This document shows positions 15,938 to 25,008 of a stretch of 64,000 nucleotides of DNA, in pieces. Every line of letters begins with the position of its first letter. Within the stretch, counting starts at the first letter, position 1. Origin of the DNA: Streptomyces sp. NRRL F-5123 (lineage in GTDB: Bacteria > Actinomycetota > Actinomycetes > Streptomycetales > Streptomycetaceae); contig NZ_JOHY01000049.1 in the NCBI RefSeq assembly GCF_000721495.1, forward strand, positions 1-64,000, in the 5' to 3' direction. Below the pieces are notes generated by a model that had not been told where the DNA came from, made no database searches, and worked only from the letters and a program-made list of their open reading frames with translations. The translations under genes and the position numbers were made by a program.

Positions 15938-16711
15938 TCAGCCCGCCGTGGCGGTGGCCCCGACGGTGCCCGCGGTCTGCGCCAGGTCGGCGAGCAGGTC
16001 GTCCAGGACCTCCGGGAAGTGGTGCCGGATGTAGAAGTGGTCGCCCGGGTAGCGGTGCAGCGTGAAGGCCTCCGGGCCGGACGCCCAGTCCTGCCACCCC
16101 GTCATGTCCTTGGGGTCGGCGATGGCGTCGTCGTCGCCCGCGAACGCGGCGACCGCGCACCGCAGCGGGACGGGCGGCTGGATGCCGAGCCCGGTGTAGA
16201 GCCGGGCGTCGGCGCGGATCAGCGAGATGAACGAGTCCACGGTCGCCTGGTCGTGCTCCAGCTGCCCGGGGAGGGCCTCGCCGCCGAGCATCAGGTACGC
16301 GGTGACGGGATCGGTGAGCAGCTTCTCCGCGGTGCTGGTCCAGTACGGGTGGTTGGGCGCCGAGATCCCCGAGGGGCACAGCAGCGCGGGGCCGCGGTTG
16401 GCACGCTCCAGGGCACGGGCGACCTCGAAGGCGTAGCGGCCGCCCGCGGAGTGCCCGAAGAGCGCGGTGGGGCGGTTGCCGCAGAGCCCGGCGATCGCGT
16501 GGGCGGTCTGCCGGACCAGCCGCGGCAGGTCGGTGATGGGCAGTTCGGCGGTGCGGGCCTCGCGGCCCGGCGGCTGGACGGCGAGGATCTCGACGCCGGT
16601 CGCGTCGGCCCAGGGCGCGTAGAAGTTGGGACCCCCGCCGGGGTGCGGCAGGCCGATGATGCACACCGGCGCGTCCGGGTCGGAGACGATGGGAACGATC
16701 CAGTCGTTCAC
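15938..16711 (-). CDS. Type II thioesterase (editing thioesterase)
   Basis: A 257-residue alpha/beta hydrolase of the type II thioesterase family, which removes stalled or wrong acyl groups from carrier proteins. Visible features: PHPGGGPNFYAPWAD near the N-terminus (family signature), VQPPGRE, the nucleophile elbow GHSAGG (Ser88), a catalytic Asp near 195 (GDDDAIAD) and GDHFYI (His225). It starts with GTG at 16711, overlapping the stop of the reducing PKS by 4 nt, so it is co-translated with that PKS and probably serves it; it might also serve the other assembly line. Confidence 0.93.
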   Translation of the reverse strand: MNDWIVPIVSDPDAPVCIIGLPHPGGGPNFYAPWADATGVEILAVQPPGREARTAELPITDLPRLVRQTAHAIAGLCGNRPTALFGHSAGGRYAFEVARALERANRGPALLCPSGISAPNHPYWTSTAEKLLTDPVTAYLMLGGEALPGQLEHDQATVDSFISLIRADARLYTGLGIQPPVPLRCAVAAFAGDDDAIADPKDMTGWQDWASGPEAFTLHRYPGDHFYIRHHFPEVLDDLLADLAQTAGTVGATATAG

Positions 16712-19700
16712 GAGTGCTGCTCCTTGGCGTGGCTGACCCCGGCGGCGGACATGGCGCGGGTGGCCAGGTCGCGGATGCCTTGGCTGGCAAGGATCTCCAG
16801 GGTGGGGATGTCGAGGTCGAGCTGGCGGCGCAGGGTGACGCCCAGCTCGGTCGCCAGGATCGAGTCGAGTCCCAGGCGGTTGAGCGGTACGGAGGGCGAG
16901 AGGCGTTCCGGCTCGGTGCGCAGGATGGTCGCGATGACGCCGGTGAGCGCCTGGGTGGCCAGCTCCTCCGCCTCGGCCTCGCCGCTCGCGAGCAGCTGCT
17001 CGCGCAGGCTCGCGCCGCTGCGGTCGGCCGGCCCCGACGCCGAGGTGACGAGCGGGGAGAAGCGGGCCGCGGAGGCGGCCGGGAACATCAGCCCGGCCCG
17101 CTCCCAGTCGACGCGCGCGATCACCGCGCTGTGCGGCGCGTCGCCGGTCAGGAGGCGGCCCAGGCAGTCGAGGGCCTCGGACGGCGGGATCGGCTCGAGG
17201 CCGAGCCGGGTCATGGAGTCGGACAGGTTGTCGCGGACGACGACGCCGGTGCCCGCGATGGCGCCCCAGCCGACGGCCAGCGCCGCCTTGCCGCGGTCGC
17301 GGCGCTGCCTGGCCAGGGTCTCCAGGCCCAGGTTGCCGGCCGCGTAGGAGGCCTGGAGCCGGTTGCCGAGCAGCGCGGAGATGGAGGAGTAGAGGACGAA
17401 GTGGTCGAGGTCGATGTCGCTCGTCAGCTCGTCGAGGATGCGGGCGCCGGCCAGCTTCGGGGCGAGGACGAACGTGTAGCGCTCGCCGGTCAGGTCCTCC
17501 AGCGGGCCGTCGTCGTAGCCGGCGGCGCAGTGGAAGACGCCGCGCAGACCGCCCGGGGCGCAGGTCCTGGCGTGGTCGACGACCCGGGTCATCGCGGCCC
17601 GGTCGGTGACGTCGGCGGCCATGAAACCGATGCCCTCGCGGTCCGGCAGCTCGGCGGGCTCGCGGCGGCCGGTGACGATGACCCGCCCGGCGCCGTGGTC
17701 GACGAGCCAGCGCGCGGTGGCGGCGCCGAAGCCCGCCGTGCCGCCGGTGACGAGGTAGGCGCCGTCGGGGTCGAAGGAGACGCGCTGGGCGGCGATGCCG
17801 GTGGTGTCGATGACGAGCTTGCCGATGTGCTCGGACCGCTTGAGCCGGTTGAAGGCGTCGTCCAGGGCGGCGGACGGGTAGACGGTGTGCGGCAGCGGCT
17901 CGATCTCGCCCTCGGCGGCGAGCCGGGAGATGTCCCGCATGACGGCCCCGGCGCGGTCCGGGCGGCGGTCGATGAGCTGGGCCAGGTCGACGGCGAAGTA
18001 GGACAGCGTGTTGAGGAACGGGCGCAGCCGCAGCCCCGCGTCCCCGTACAGGTCGCGCTTGCCCAGCTCGACGAAGCGGCCGTCGGGCGCGAGCAGTTCG
18101 AGGCAGGACACGGCGGCCGTGCCGGTCAGGGAGTTGAGGACGATGTCCACGCCCCGGCCGCCGGTCAGCTCCCGCACCTGGTCGGGGAATTCGGCGGAGC
18201 GCGAGTCGAGGGTGCGCCAGGCGCCGCGCTCCGTCAGCAGCTGCCGCTTCTCCGGTGTGCTCGCGAGGGCGATGACGCGTACCCCGGCCAGCCGCGCCAG
18301 GTTGAGCGCGGCCAGGCCGACGCCGCCGGCTGCGCCGGGCAGCAGCAGGATCTCGCCCTCGGCCATCCCGGCCAGGACGTTGAGGCTGTAGTGGGCGGTC
18401 GCGTAGACCAGCGGCAGGGTGGCGGCCTGCTGGAAGTCCATGCCGTCGGGTACGGGGACGGTGACGGCGGCCTCGGCCAGGACGTGGCTGGCCAGCGAGC
18501 CGCAGCCGACCGCCATGACGGCCTGGCCGACCTCCAGGCCGGTGACGCCCGGGCCGGTCCTCGCGACGACGCCGGCGCACTCCTGGCCGATCAGCGGACC
18601 GGCGTTGACGCCCGCGCGCCAGTCCGCCTGCATCGGCTCGATGGGCATCAGGCCGGTGGCCAGCATGACGTCCTTGTAGTTCAGCGCGGCCGCCTTGACC
18701 TCGATGACGACCTGGCCGGGGCCGGGCTCGGGCATCGGTATGGCGGCGGGCCCGAACTGCGGGGTGAGCGCGATCGTCCGCACCTGGAGGGCCGTCGCCC
18801 GGTCCGCGGACCCGCCGCGGCGGGCGGTGTTCCCCGCGGTCGACGCCGGTACGGGGGCGACGCGCGGCACGCGCACCTCGTCCGCGAGGACGGCGAACTC
18901 GTCCTCCTGACCGGTGTCGCCCGCGAGCAGCTCGGCGACGCGCCCGGCCAGCGCCGGGTCGACGGCGGGCTCGACGGCGATCCGGCGGGTGGTGATGCCG
19001 GGGACCTCGTTGGTGATCGTGCGCGCGGTGCCCCAGGCGGAGGAGGCCGCGGCGCTGCCGGCGCCGTCCGTGCCGGGGTGCGCCATGGCGCCGCAGGGGC
19101 CGGTGACCAGCCAGACCGCCAGCCGGGCGTCGGGGGTGCCGGCCAGGCGCTCCTGCCAGGCGAGGGTCAGGTCGCGCAGGATCTGCCCGGCGTCCGCGGC
19201 GGCCGCGACCGGGTCGTCGCCGCCGTCGGAGAGCACGAGCGCCACGGCGGCCTCGCCCTCGGCCTCGGCGGCCTGCTGGACCGCCTCCGCCCAGCGTGCG
19301 GTGTCCCCGGGGGCGACGGCGGCCGGGGCCGCGGCGCCGAGGGGGCCGGCGAGGGCCTGTGCGAAGGGCAGGCCGCCCTCGTCCGCCAGCAGCGTCCAGG
19401 CCACCTCGGCCGCGGCGGTCTCCGCGACGTCCGGGGTGCCCTCCTGGGCGCCGTCCGAGGTGCCGGTCTCCGGCGCGAAGGTCTCGGAGAAGGCCGACCA
19501 GATGCCCAGCGCGGGCTGCGGGCGGCCCTCGATGAGCCGCAGCCGCATGTCCTTGATGGTGACGGCGACGGTGCCGTCCGGCGCGGCCAGCGTGACGTCC
19601 CAGACGGCTTCGCGGCCGGTCTCGGAGTGCGCGACGACGTGGATGACGCCCTGCGTCGGCGGCCGGGTCCAGGCGGTGAGCGCGCCGAACTCGACGGGCA

Positions 19701-22700
19701 TGAAGAGCATCGAGCCGTCGCGCAGCGAGGAGTTGAGCGGGCCGCCCGCGTGCAGCGCGACGTCGAGCAGCACGGGGTGGGCGATGTAGCGGCTGGTGGG
19801 GCCGGTCATCTCGGCGGCGGGGGCGGGGGGCATCGTGTAGTCGGCGAGCAGTTCGCCCCTGCCGGCCTCGTCGCAGCGGAACCAGGCGCCGGTCACGGCC
19901 CGGAAGCCGGGGCCGTAGACGGTGCCCGCGCGGTCGCTGATGCCGTAGAACTCGTCGTGGTCGAGCGTCATCTCACCGTCGAGGCGGGTGCGGATCGCGG
20001 TGACGTCGAGCGCCTCGGGGGCGGCTCCGGTGACGGCGCGCAGCCGGCCGCGGGCGTGCTGCTGCCACGGCTGGGGGGCGCCGCCGAGGCGGTCCCGGCG
20101 CGAGGCGATCGTGATCATGTCACCCGCAACGGCGGTGCTGAGGTGCACCTGCGCCGGGTCGCCGGGGGCGGGCATGGTGAGGCCGGACGTCACGGCGAGG
20201 TCGGTCACCTGGATCGCGTGGTCGCGGATCGCCGCGGGGCCGGCGGTCAGGGCCATCTCGGCGAAGGCCGCGCCGGGCATGACGATCGAGCCCGCGACCG
20301 AGTGCTCGCTCAGCCACGGCACCCGGGAGACCTCGACCGTGCCCTCCCACTGCGGTTCCGCGACGGGCACGCGCTCGCCGAGCAGCGGGTGGACGAGCTT
20401 GCCGTCGCCGGGGCCGTGCCCCCACCAGGAGGGCTCGCCGACCCACAGCCGCTCGCGCTGCCACGGGTAGGCGGGCAGGTCCGCGACGCGGCCGGGCGCG
20501 TCGAACCAGGTCCGCAGCTCGACCGCGCCGCCGGCCGCGAGGACCGCCGCGGCGTTCGCGTCGAGGTCCGGCTTCTGGTTGCGGCGCAGCGTCTCGGTCG
20601 CGGTGAAGGAGGGGCTGTCCGGGGCCTGGGAGATCCGGCGCAGGTAGGTGGCGAGGACGGGGTGCGGGCCGATCTCGACGAGCACCCCGGCGCCGGCCTC
20701 GGCCATCGCCCCGACGGCCTCGGCCATCAGGACGGGCTCGCGGATGTTGCGCCACCAGTAGTCGGCGTCCATCGTGCCGCCGTCCGCGACGGCGGAGCCG
20801 GTCACGGTGGAGTACATCGGCAGGCCCGGGTCGCCGGTGGGCAGGTCCTTCAGCTCGTCGAGGATCTGGGCCCGGATCGGGTCCATCTTGGCGCTGTGGA
20901 AGGCGTAGTCGAGCGGCAGCACGCGGAAGAACACGCCGCGGTCGGCGAGCGTCCTGCCGATCTCCTCCAGCGCCTCGCGGTCGCCCGAAAGGGTCACGTC
21001 GGTGGGCGAGTTGACGGCGCTGACCTCCACCTCGGCCCCGCTCGACGCGATCAGCTCGGCGGCGTCCTCGGCGCTGACGGCGGCGGCCGCCATCGCGCCG
21101 GTGCCGGCGGTGCGGCCCTGCGCGGCGCTGCGGATCGCCACCACCTTGCAGGCCGCCGCCATGTCGAGGATGCCCGCGGCGTAGGCCGCGGCGATCTCCC
21201 CGACGCTGTGCCCGGTGACCATCGACGGGGTGACGCCCCGCTCCCGCAGGCTCGCCACCAGCCCCACCTGGACGGCGAACAGCAGCGGCTGCGCGACCTC
21301 GGTACGGGCCAGGTCGTACTCGCCGTCGGCGAGCGCGGCGGACACCGACCAGCCGAGCAGCGGCGTCAGATGGGCGTCGGCCTCCTGGACGGCGGCGCTG
21401 AAGGCGGGGTCCGACCCGGCGCCCTCGCCCATCAGCGCCGAGCCCATGCCGGCCCACTGGGAGCCGTTGCCGGCGAACACGAACCCGACGGGGGTGCCCG
21501 CCGCGGCGGCCGACTCGCAGCGGGCCGCGGCCTCCGGCAGCGTCCCGGCGGAGATGCTGTAGAGGTCCTGGGCGGCGCCGGCCGCGTCCCCGGCGAAGAC
21601 CACGGCGGTGTGCTCGTAGCGCTGCCGGCGCAGGACCGAGGTGTAGGCGGCGTCGTAGAAGTCGCCCGGGGTGTCCTCCAGGTACTCGGCCATCGCCCAG
21701 GCGGCCTCGTTGAGCGCCTCCGGGGTGCGGGCGGAGACCAGCACCGGCAGCCGCCGGTCCTCGGCGTGGGAGGGGCCTTGCGCGGGGGCGTCGGCGGACT
21801 CGCCGGCCTTCGCGGGGACGTCGGTCGGCTCGACGAGGACGACGTGGGCGTTCGCGCCGCCGATGCCGAAGGAGTTGATGCCCGCCGCCGCGCGGCCCTT
21901 GCCCCGGCTGATCGGGATCTCCACGTCGGTGGGCAGCAGGCCGAGCCCGTCGAAGTCGATGGCGGAGTTGCGCGGCTGGACGTGCAGGGACGGGGGGATG
22001 CGGCCGCTGCGCAGCACGACCATGGCCTTGAGCAGGCCGGCCATGCCGGAGGCGCACTCCAGGTGCCCGATGTTGGTCTTGACCGAGCCGATCGGGAGCG
22101 GGCGGTCCGCGGGACGGTGCACGCCGAGCGCGGCGCCGAGCGCGGTGCACTCCACCGGGTCGCCGACCGGGGTGCCCGTGCCGTGGCATTCGAGGTAGAC
22201 GAGCTCGTCGGGGCTGACGCCGGACTCCGCGTACACCTCTTCCAGCAGGGCCTGCTGGGTGACCGGGGAGGGCTGGCTCATCACGTTGACCGAGCGGCCG
22301 TCGGTGTTGGTGCCGGAGCCCGCGATGACGGCGAGGACCCGGTCGCCGTCGGCGATCGCGTCGTCCAGCCGCTTGAGCAGCACCACGCCGGCGCCCTCGC
22401 CGCGGACGAAGCCGTCGGCGAGCTCGGAGAAGGCGTGGCAGCGGCCGGTGGGCGACAGCACGGACGCCTCGGCGAAGCCCAGGTAGTCGACGGGGTTGAG
22501 CAGCAGGCCGACACCGGCGGCGATCGCGGTCTGCACCTTGCCGGACGTCACCGCCTGGGCGGCCTGGTGCAGGGCGACCAGCGCGGAGGAGCACGCGGTG
22601 TCGATCGAGTACGACGGGCCCCGCCAGTCCAGCAGGAAGGACAGCCGGTTGGAGGCGTTGCAGGTCAGCGTGCCCTGCAGCGAGTGGGCGTCGACCGCTT

Positions 22701-23166
22701 CGGGCCGCGCGGAGACCAGCTCCCAGTAGCCGCGGGTGGAGGTGCCGACGTAGACGCCGCCCTCCTGGCCCTCCAGCTTCGCCGGGTCGATGCCGGCGTG
22801 GTGGAAGGCCTCGACCGTCAGTTCCAGCAGCAGCCGCTGCTGGGGGTCCATCTGGGCCGCCTCGCGCGGCGAGATGCCGAAGAAGCCGGGGTCGAAGCCG
22901 GTGACGTCCTGCAGGAAGCCGCCGGCGGCGGTGTAGCTCAGGCCCGGCCGGTGGTCGCCCGGGGCCGTCCACAGCGCCGGGTCGAACCGGTCCGGCGGCA
23001 CCTCCGTCACCAGGTCGAGCCCGGCGAACAGCGCCGACTCCAGCTGGTCCAGGTTGTTGATGCCGCCCGGTAGCCGACAGCCCACTCCCACGATCGCCGC
23101 GGAGTTCCCAAGACCGCCCACGAGTCTCTCCTCACTTCGAGTGAGCACGGTTGCGTACGTTTTCAT
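16708..23166 (-). CDS. Single-module highly reducing type I PKS (KS-AT-DH-ER-KR-ACP)
   Basis: A 2152-residue PKS carrying one complete reducing module. KS about 22-445 (Cys192, His328, His368); AT about 565-860 (GHSVGE, Ser654; YAFH 754-757, malonyl-like); DH about 925-1215 (His955 in HSVAGSIVMP, Asp1135); a KR structural subdomain; ER about 1465-1790 (LLPGAAGGVGLAAL); KR about 1800-1990 (VTGGTAGFGAA, Tyr1941); ACP about 2065-2140 (GLDSI, Ser2102). It has no docking sequence at either end and no thioesterase domain, so it does not look like part of a multi-protein line. It may act iteratively to make a saturated or partly reduced chain. All catalytic residues seem present. It is coupled to the type II thioesterase and follows the amino-acid/carrier operon by 152 bp. 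Confidence 0.93.
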   Translation of the reverse strand: MKTYATVLTRSEERLVGGLGNSAAIVGVGCRLPGGINNLDQLESALFAGLDLVTEVPPDRFDPALWTAPGDHRPGLSYTAAGGFLQDVTGFDPGFFGISPREAAQMDPQQRLLLELTVEAFHHAGIDPAKLEGQEGGVYVGTSTRGYWELVSARPEAVDAHSLQGTLTCNASNRLSFLLDWRGPSYSIDTACSSALVALHQAAQAVTSGKVQTAIAAGVGLLLNPVDYLGFAEASVLSPTGRCHAFSELADGFVRGEGAGVVLLKRLDDAIADGDRVLAVIAGSGTNTDGRSVNVMSQPSPVTQQALLEEVYAESGVSPDELVYLECHGTGTPVGDPVECTALGAALGVHRPADRPLPIGSVKTNIGHLECASGMAGLLKAMVVLRSGRIPPSLHVQPRNSAIDFDGLGLLPTDVEIPISRGKGRAAAGINSFGIGGANAHVVLVEPTDVPAKAGESADAPAQGPSHAEDRRLPVLVSARTPEALNEAAWAMAEYLEDTPGDFYDAAYTSVLRRQRYEHTAVVFAGDAAGAAQDLYSISAGTLPEAAARCESAAAAGTPVGFVFAGNGSQWAGMGSALMGEGAGSDPAFSAAVQEADAHLTPLLGWSVSAALADGEYDLARTEVAQPLLFAVQVGLVASLRERGVTPSMVTGHSVGEIAAAYAAGILDMAAACKVVAIRSAAQGRTAGTGAMAAAAVSAEDAAELIASSGAEVEVSAVNSPTDVTLSGDREALEEIGRTLADRGVFFRVLPLDYAFHSAKMDPIRAQILDELKDLPTGDPGLPMYSTVTGSAVADGGTMDADYWWRNIREPVLMAEAVGAMAEAGAGVLVEIGPHPVLATYLRRISQAPDSPSFTATETLRRNQKPDLDANAAAVLAAGGAVELRTWFDAPGRVADLPAYPWQRERLWVGEPSWWGHGPGDGKLVHPLLGERVPVAEPQWEGTVEVSRVPWLSEHSVAGSIVMPGAAFAEMALTAGPAAIRDHAIQVTDLAVTSGLTMPAPGDPAQVHLSTAVAGDMITIASRRDRLGGAPQPWQQHARGRLRAVTGAAPEALDVTAIRTRLDGEMTLDHDEFYGISDRAGTVYGPGFRAVTGAWFRCDEAGRGELLADYTMPPAPAAEMTGPTSRYIAHPVLLDVALHAGGPLNSSLRDGSMLFMPVEFGALTAWTRPPTQGVIHVVAHSETGREAVWDVTLAAPDGTVAVTIKDMRLRLIEGRPQPALGIWSAFSETFAPETGTSDGAQEGTPDVAETAAAEVAWTLLADEGGLPFAQALAGPLGAAAPAAVAPGDTARWAEAVQQAAEAEGEAAVALVLSDGGDDPVAAAADAGQILRDLTLAWQERLAGTPDARLAVWLVTGPCGAMAHPGTDGAGSAAASSAWGTARTITNEVPGITTRRIAVEPAVDPALAGRVAELLAGDTGQEDEFAVLADEVRVPRVAPVPASTAGNTARRGGSADRATALQVRTIALTPQFGPAAIPMPEPGPGQVVIEVKAAALNYKDVMLATGLMPIEPMQADWRAGVNAGPLIGQECAGVVARTGPGVTGLEVGQAVMAVGCGSLASHVLAEAAVTVPVPDGMDFQQAATLPLVYATAHYSLNVLAGMAEGEILLLPGAAGGVGLAALNLARLAGVRVIALASTPEKRQLLTERGAWRTLDSRSAEFPDQVRELTGGRGVDIVLNSLTGTAAVSCLELLAPDGRFVELGKRDLYGDAGLRLRPFLNTLSYFAVDLAQLIDRRPDRAGAVMRDISRLAAEGEIEPLPHTVYPSAALDDAFNRLKRSEHIGKLVIDTTGIAAQRVSFDPDGAYLVTGGTAGFGAATARWLVDHGAGRVIVTGRREPAELPDREGIGFMAADVTDRAAMTRVVDHARTCAPGGLRGVFHCAAGYDDGPLEDLTGERYTFVLAPKLAGARILDELTSDIDLDHFVLYSSISALLGNRLQASYAAGNLGLETLARQRRDRGKAALAVGWGAIAGTGVVVRDNLSDSMTRLGLEPIPPSEALDCLGRLLTGDAPHSAVIARVDWERAGLMFPAASAARFSPLVTSASGPADRSGASLREQLLASGEAEAEELATQALTGVIATILRTEPERLSPSVPLNRLGLDSILATELGVTLRRQLDLDIPTLEILASQGIRDLATRAMSAAGVSHAKEQHS

Positions 23167-23318
23167 TTCTCACCGCACCGTGATTGGAAAATTCGTCGTC
23201 AAGCAGACAGAAAAAATCGGGCACCTCCGCCGGAACCGCGGCAGCCACATAATCGAAGGCTACCAGGCGGTCAACTGCCGCGAACAGGTGAGAATTTCAC
23301 GTACGGCAGTGCAATAAA

Positions 23319-23888
23319 TCACCGCAGGACGGCGACGGCAAACGAGAGTTCTTCCGTGGAGCGTATCCACACCGGTACCGCCGCATCGCGGTAGGACGCC
23401 GTCAAGGCATCGCCGGAGCGGGCGAGTTCGATCCTCCAGAAGAGGAAATCGCCCAGCCCCGCAATACCCGACAGCGCCTTGAAAGCCGCTTCCTTCGCCG
23501 AGAAGAGTTCACGCGCGGCATATTCTCCGGCGGGCGCCAGCAGCATGTTCCGCTCGCGTGTCCGCAGAACGAACCGCGCCATCCGGGGACCGATCTCCGC
23601 GCTCTCGATGTCGACGCCGACCGCCGCCGCACCCGGCACCACCGCCGCGACGGCCAGCCGGTCGCAATGGGAGATCGACCCGGCGAACCCCGGCGGGAAG
23701 CCGGGCCGGCCGCCGCCGGGGCCGCGCGGCACGGTGCGCTCCGCGGAGCCGGCCGCGGCGAGCGCGGCTGCGGCCGCCCGGCGGCCGGCCGCGGACTGCT
23801 CCTGCGGTCCGTACGGCCGGCGCACCGGGCGCCAGGCGACGTGCAGCCCCGCGGCGGCGCCGGCCGGGACCGCCGGCAGGGCAGCCAC
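23319..23888 (-). CDS. 4'-phosphopantetheinyl transferase (Sfp superfamily)
   Basis: A 189-residue enzyme that attaches phosphopantetheine to carrier proteins. Core motifs: GVDIE (Asp93, Glu95; Mg binding) and FSAKEAAFK (129-137), with a SISHCD segment upstream. It starts with GTG at 23888, 9 nt after the stop of a small ACP gene, and is the last of eight tightly packed genes. It probably activates the non-standard carrier proteins here and the PKS. A second, different transferase is encoded at 61646-62353. Confidence 0.92.
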   Translation of the reverse strand: MAALPAVPAGAAAGLHVAWRPVRRPYGPQEQSAAGRRAAAAALAAAGSAERTVPRGPGGGRPGFPPGFAGSISHCDRLAVAAVVPGAAAVGVDIESAEIGPRMARFVLRTRERNMLLAPAGEYAARELFSAKEAAFKALSGIAGLGDFLFWRIELARSGDALTASYRDAAVPVWIRSTEELSFAVAVLR

Positions 23889-23897
23889 TGCGGGCCG

Positions 23898-24152
23898 TCA
23901 GGCGCGGAGCGCCACGACGTGGTCGGCCAGCGACCCGATCGAGCGCAGCACCTCGGGGTGGACGTCGTCGTCCCACTCGAAGTCGAACTCGTCCTCCATG
24001 GCCACCAGCAGCGCGACCAGCGCGTTGGAGGACATCCCCGCCTGCCGCAGCGACTCGCTGTCCGACACCGAGTCCACGAACCGGTCGCCGCCGTGCTGGT
24101 CGCGCAGCAGTGCGCGGATGCTCTGCCGCACCGCGGACACGTCCTCAGGCAC
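23898..24152 (-). CDS. Stand-alone acyl carrier protein with atypical S-S-N motif
   Basis: An 84-residue acidic four-helix carrier protein. The phosphopantetheine site reads AGMSSNALVALLVAMEDEF, with Ser42 as the probable attachment residue and Ser41 where most ACPs have Asp. The GTG start at 24152 lies inside the end of the hydrolase gene (8-nt overlap); a downstream in-frame GTG at 24140 is possible. It probably carries an intermediate handled by the neighbouring hydrolase, flavoprotein or transglutaminase-like enzyme. Which acyl group it carries cannot be told. Confidence 0.82.
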   Translation of the reverse strand: MPEDVSAVRQSIRALLRDQHGGDRFVDSVSDSESLRQAGMSSNALVALLVAMEDEFDFEWDDDVHPEVLRSIGSLADHVVALRA

Positions 24153-25008
24153 GGGATTCCACTTCTTCGACGAACTTGTGGACGATCGACTGGTAGCCCT
24201 CCGGGTCGTCGATGAAGGCGATGTGGCCGGCCCGCGGGATGATCTCGCAGCGGCCGTCCGGGAAGAGGTCGGCCAGTTCCTTGGCGCCGGTCGGGCCGAG
24301 CAGGAAGTCGTCGTCACCGGTGAGGACCAGCGTCGGGACCGTGACCTTGGCGATCATCTCGGGGCTGCTCTTGTCCTGCATGGCGCGCTTGAGACCGTTG
24401 GTCATCTCCTCGACGGTGGCGAGCGCGCTGAAGCTCTCGCGGAAGCCCAGGAAGCCGGGCGCGCCGAGCGCCTCGTTCATCTCCGCGCTGAAGACCTCGG
24501 GGTAGAGGTGCTCGTACAGCCCCTCCAGGCCGTGGCTCTCCAGCGTGCGCAGCCACGCGCGCTGGATCTGCCGCTGCCGCCGCATGCCGCGCGGGCCGAA
24601 GGCCGGGCCGGTCAGCACCATGCCCTTGATCCGGTCGGGGTGCCGCAGCGCGGCCTCCCGGGCGAAGACGGTGGAGGTCGACAGGGCGACCAGGTACGTC
24701 GACTCGATCTCCATCGCGTCGAGCAGGCCCATCAGGTCCTGCACGTGCTCCTCCCACGTCGGCTCCTCGGGAACCTTCGAGGACGCGCCGTGGTTGCACA
24801 GGTCGAAACTCAGCAGACGGTAGTTCTTCTCGAGTTCGCCGGTGTAGACCCGCCACGCGGGAACGGGCAGGAAGAAAGTGTTGAGCAGCGTGATGTCCGG
24901 TCCCTCGCCACGCGACTCGTAATAGATCTCGACGCCCTCCCTCGTACGTATGCGGGGGGTGTCGTTGTAGGTCATATCCAGCCGGGAAAGCTCTTCATAG
25001 CCTGCCAT
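24145..25008 (-). CDS. Alpha/beta hydrolase-fold enzyme with altered nucleophile elbow
   Basis: A 287-residue alpha/beta hydrolase. The core is typical: LSFDLCNHGASS, a Ser-containing elbow and a C-terminal TLVLTGDDDF (acid) with RAGHIAFID (His). The elbow, however, reads LVALSTSTVF, so the usual G-x-S-x-G is A-L-S110-T-S. The serine is kept but both glycines are lost, which can accompany non-hydrolytic or altered chemistry. ATG 25008 follows GGAGGA. It overlaps the flavoprotein gene upstream by 14 nt and the small ACP gene downstream by 8 nt, pointing to action on a carrier-bound intermediate. It could instead be a plain thioesterase. Confidence 0.85.
   Translation of the reverse strand: MAGYEELSRLDMTYNDTPRIRTREGVEIYYESRGEGPDITLLNTFFLPVPAWRVYTGELEKNYRLLSFDLCNHGASSKVPEEPTWEEHVQDLMGLLDAMEIESTYLVALSTSTVFAREAALRHPDRIKGMVLTGPAFGPRGMRRQRQIQRAWLRTLESHGLEGLYEHLYPEVFSAEMNEALGAPGFLGFRESFSALATVEEMTNGLKRAMQDKSSPEMIAKVTVPTLVLTGDDDFLLGPTGAKELADLFPDGRCEIIPRAGHIAFIDDPEGYQSIVHKFVEEVESRA

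Noticed and set aside
23197..23202. TTGACG as a -35 box of the reducing PKS
   Set aside because: No matching -10 hexamer at the right distance.
23205..23245. T-run on the minus strand (23211-23216) as a terminator after the phosphopantetheinyl transferase
   Set aside because: No strong stem precedes the T-run, so readthrough from the eight-gene operon into the reducing PKS remains possible.
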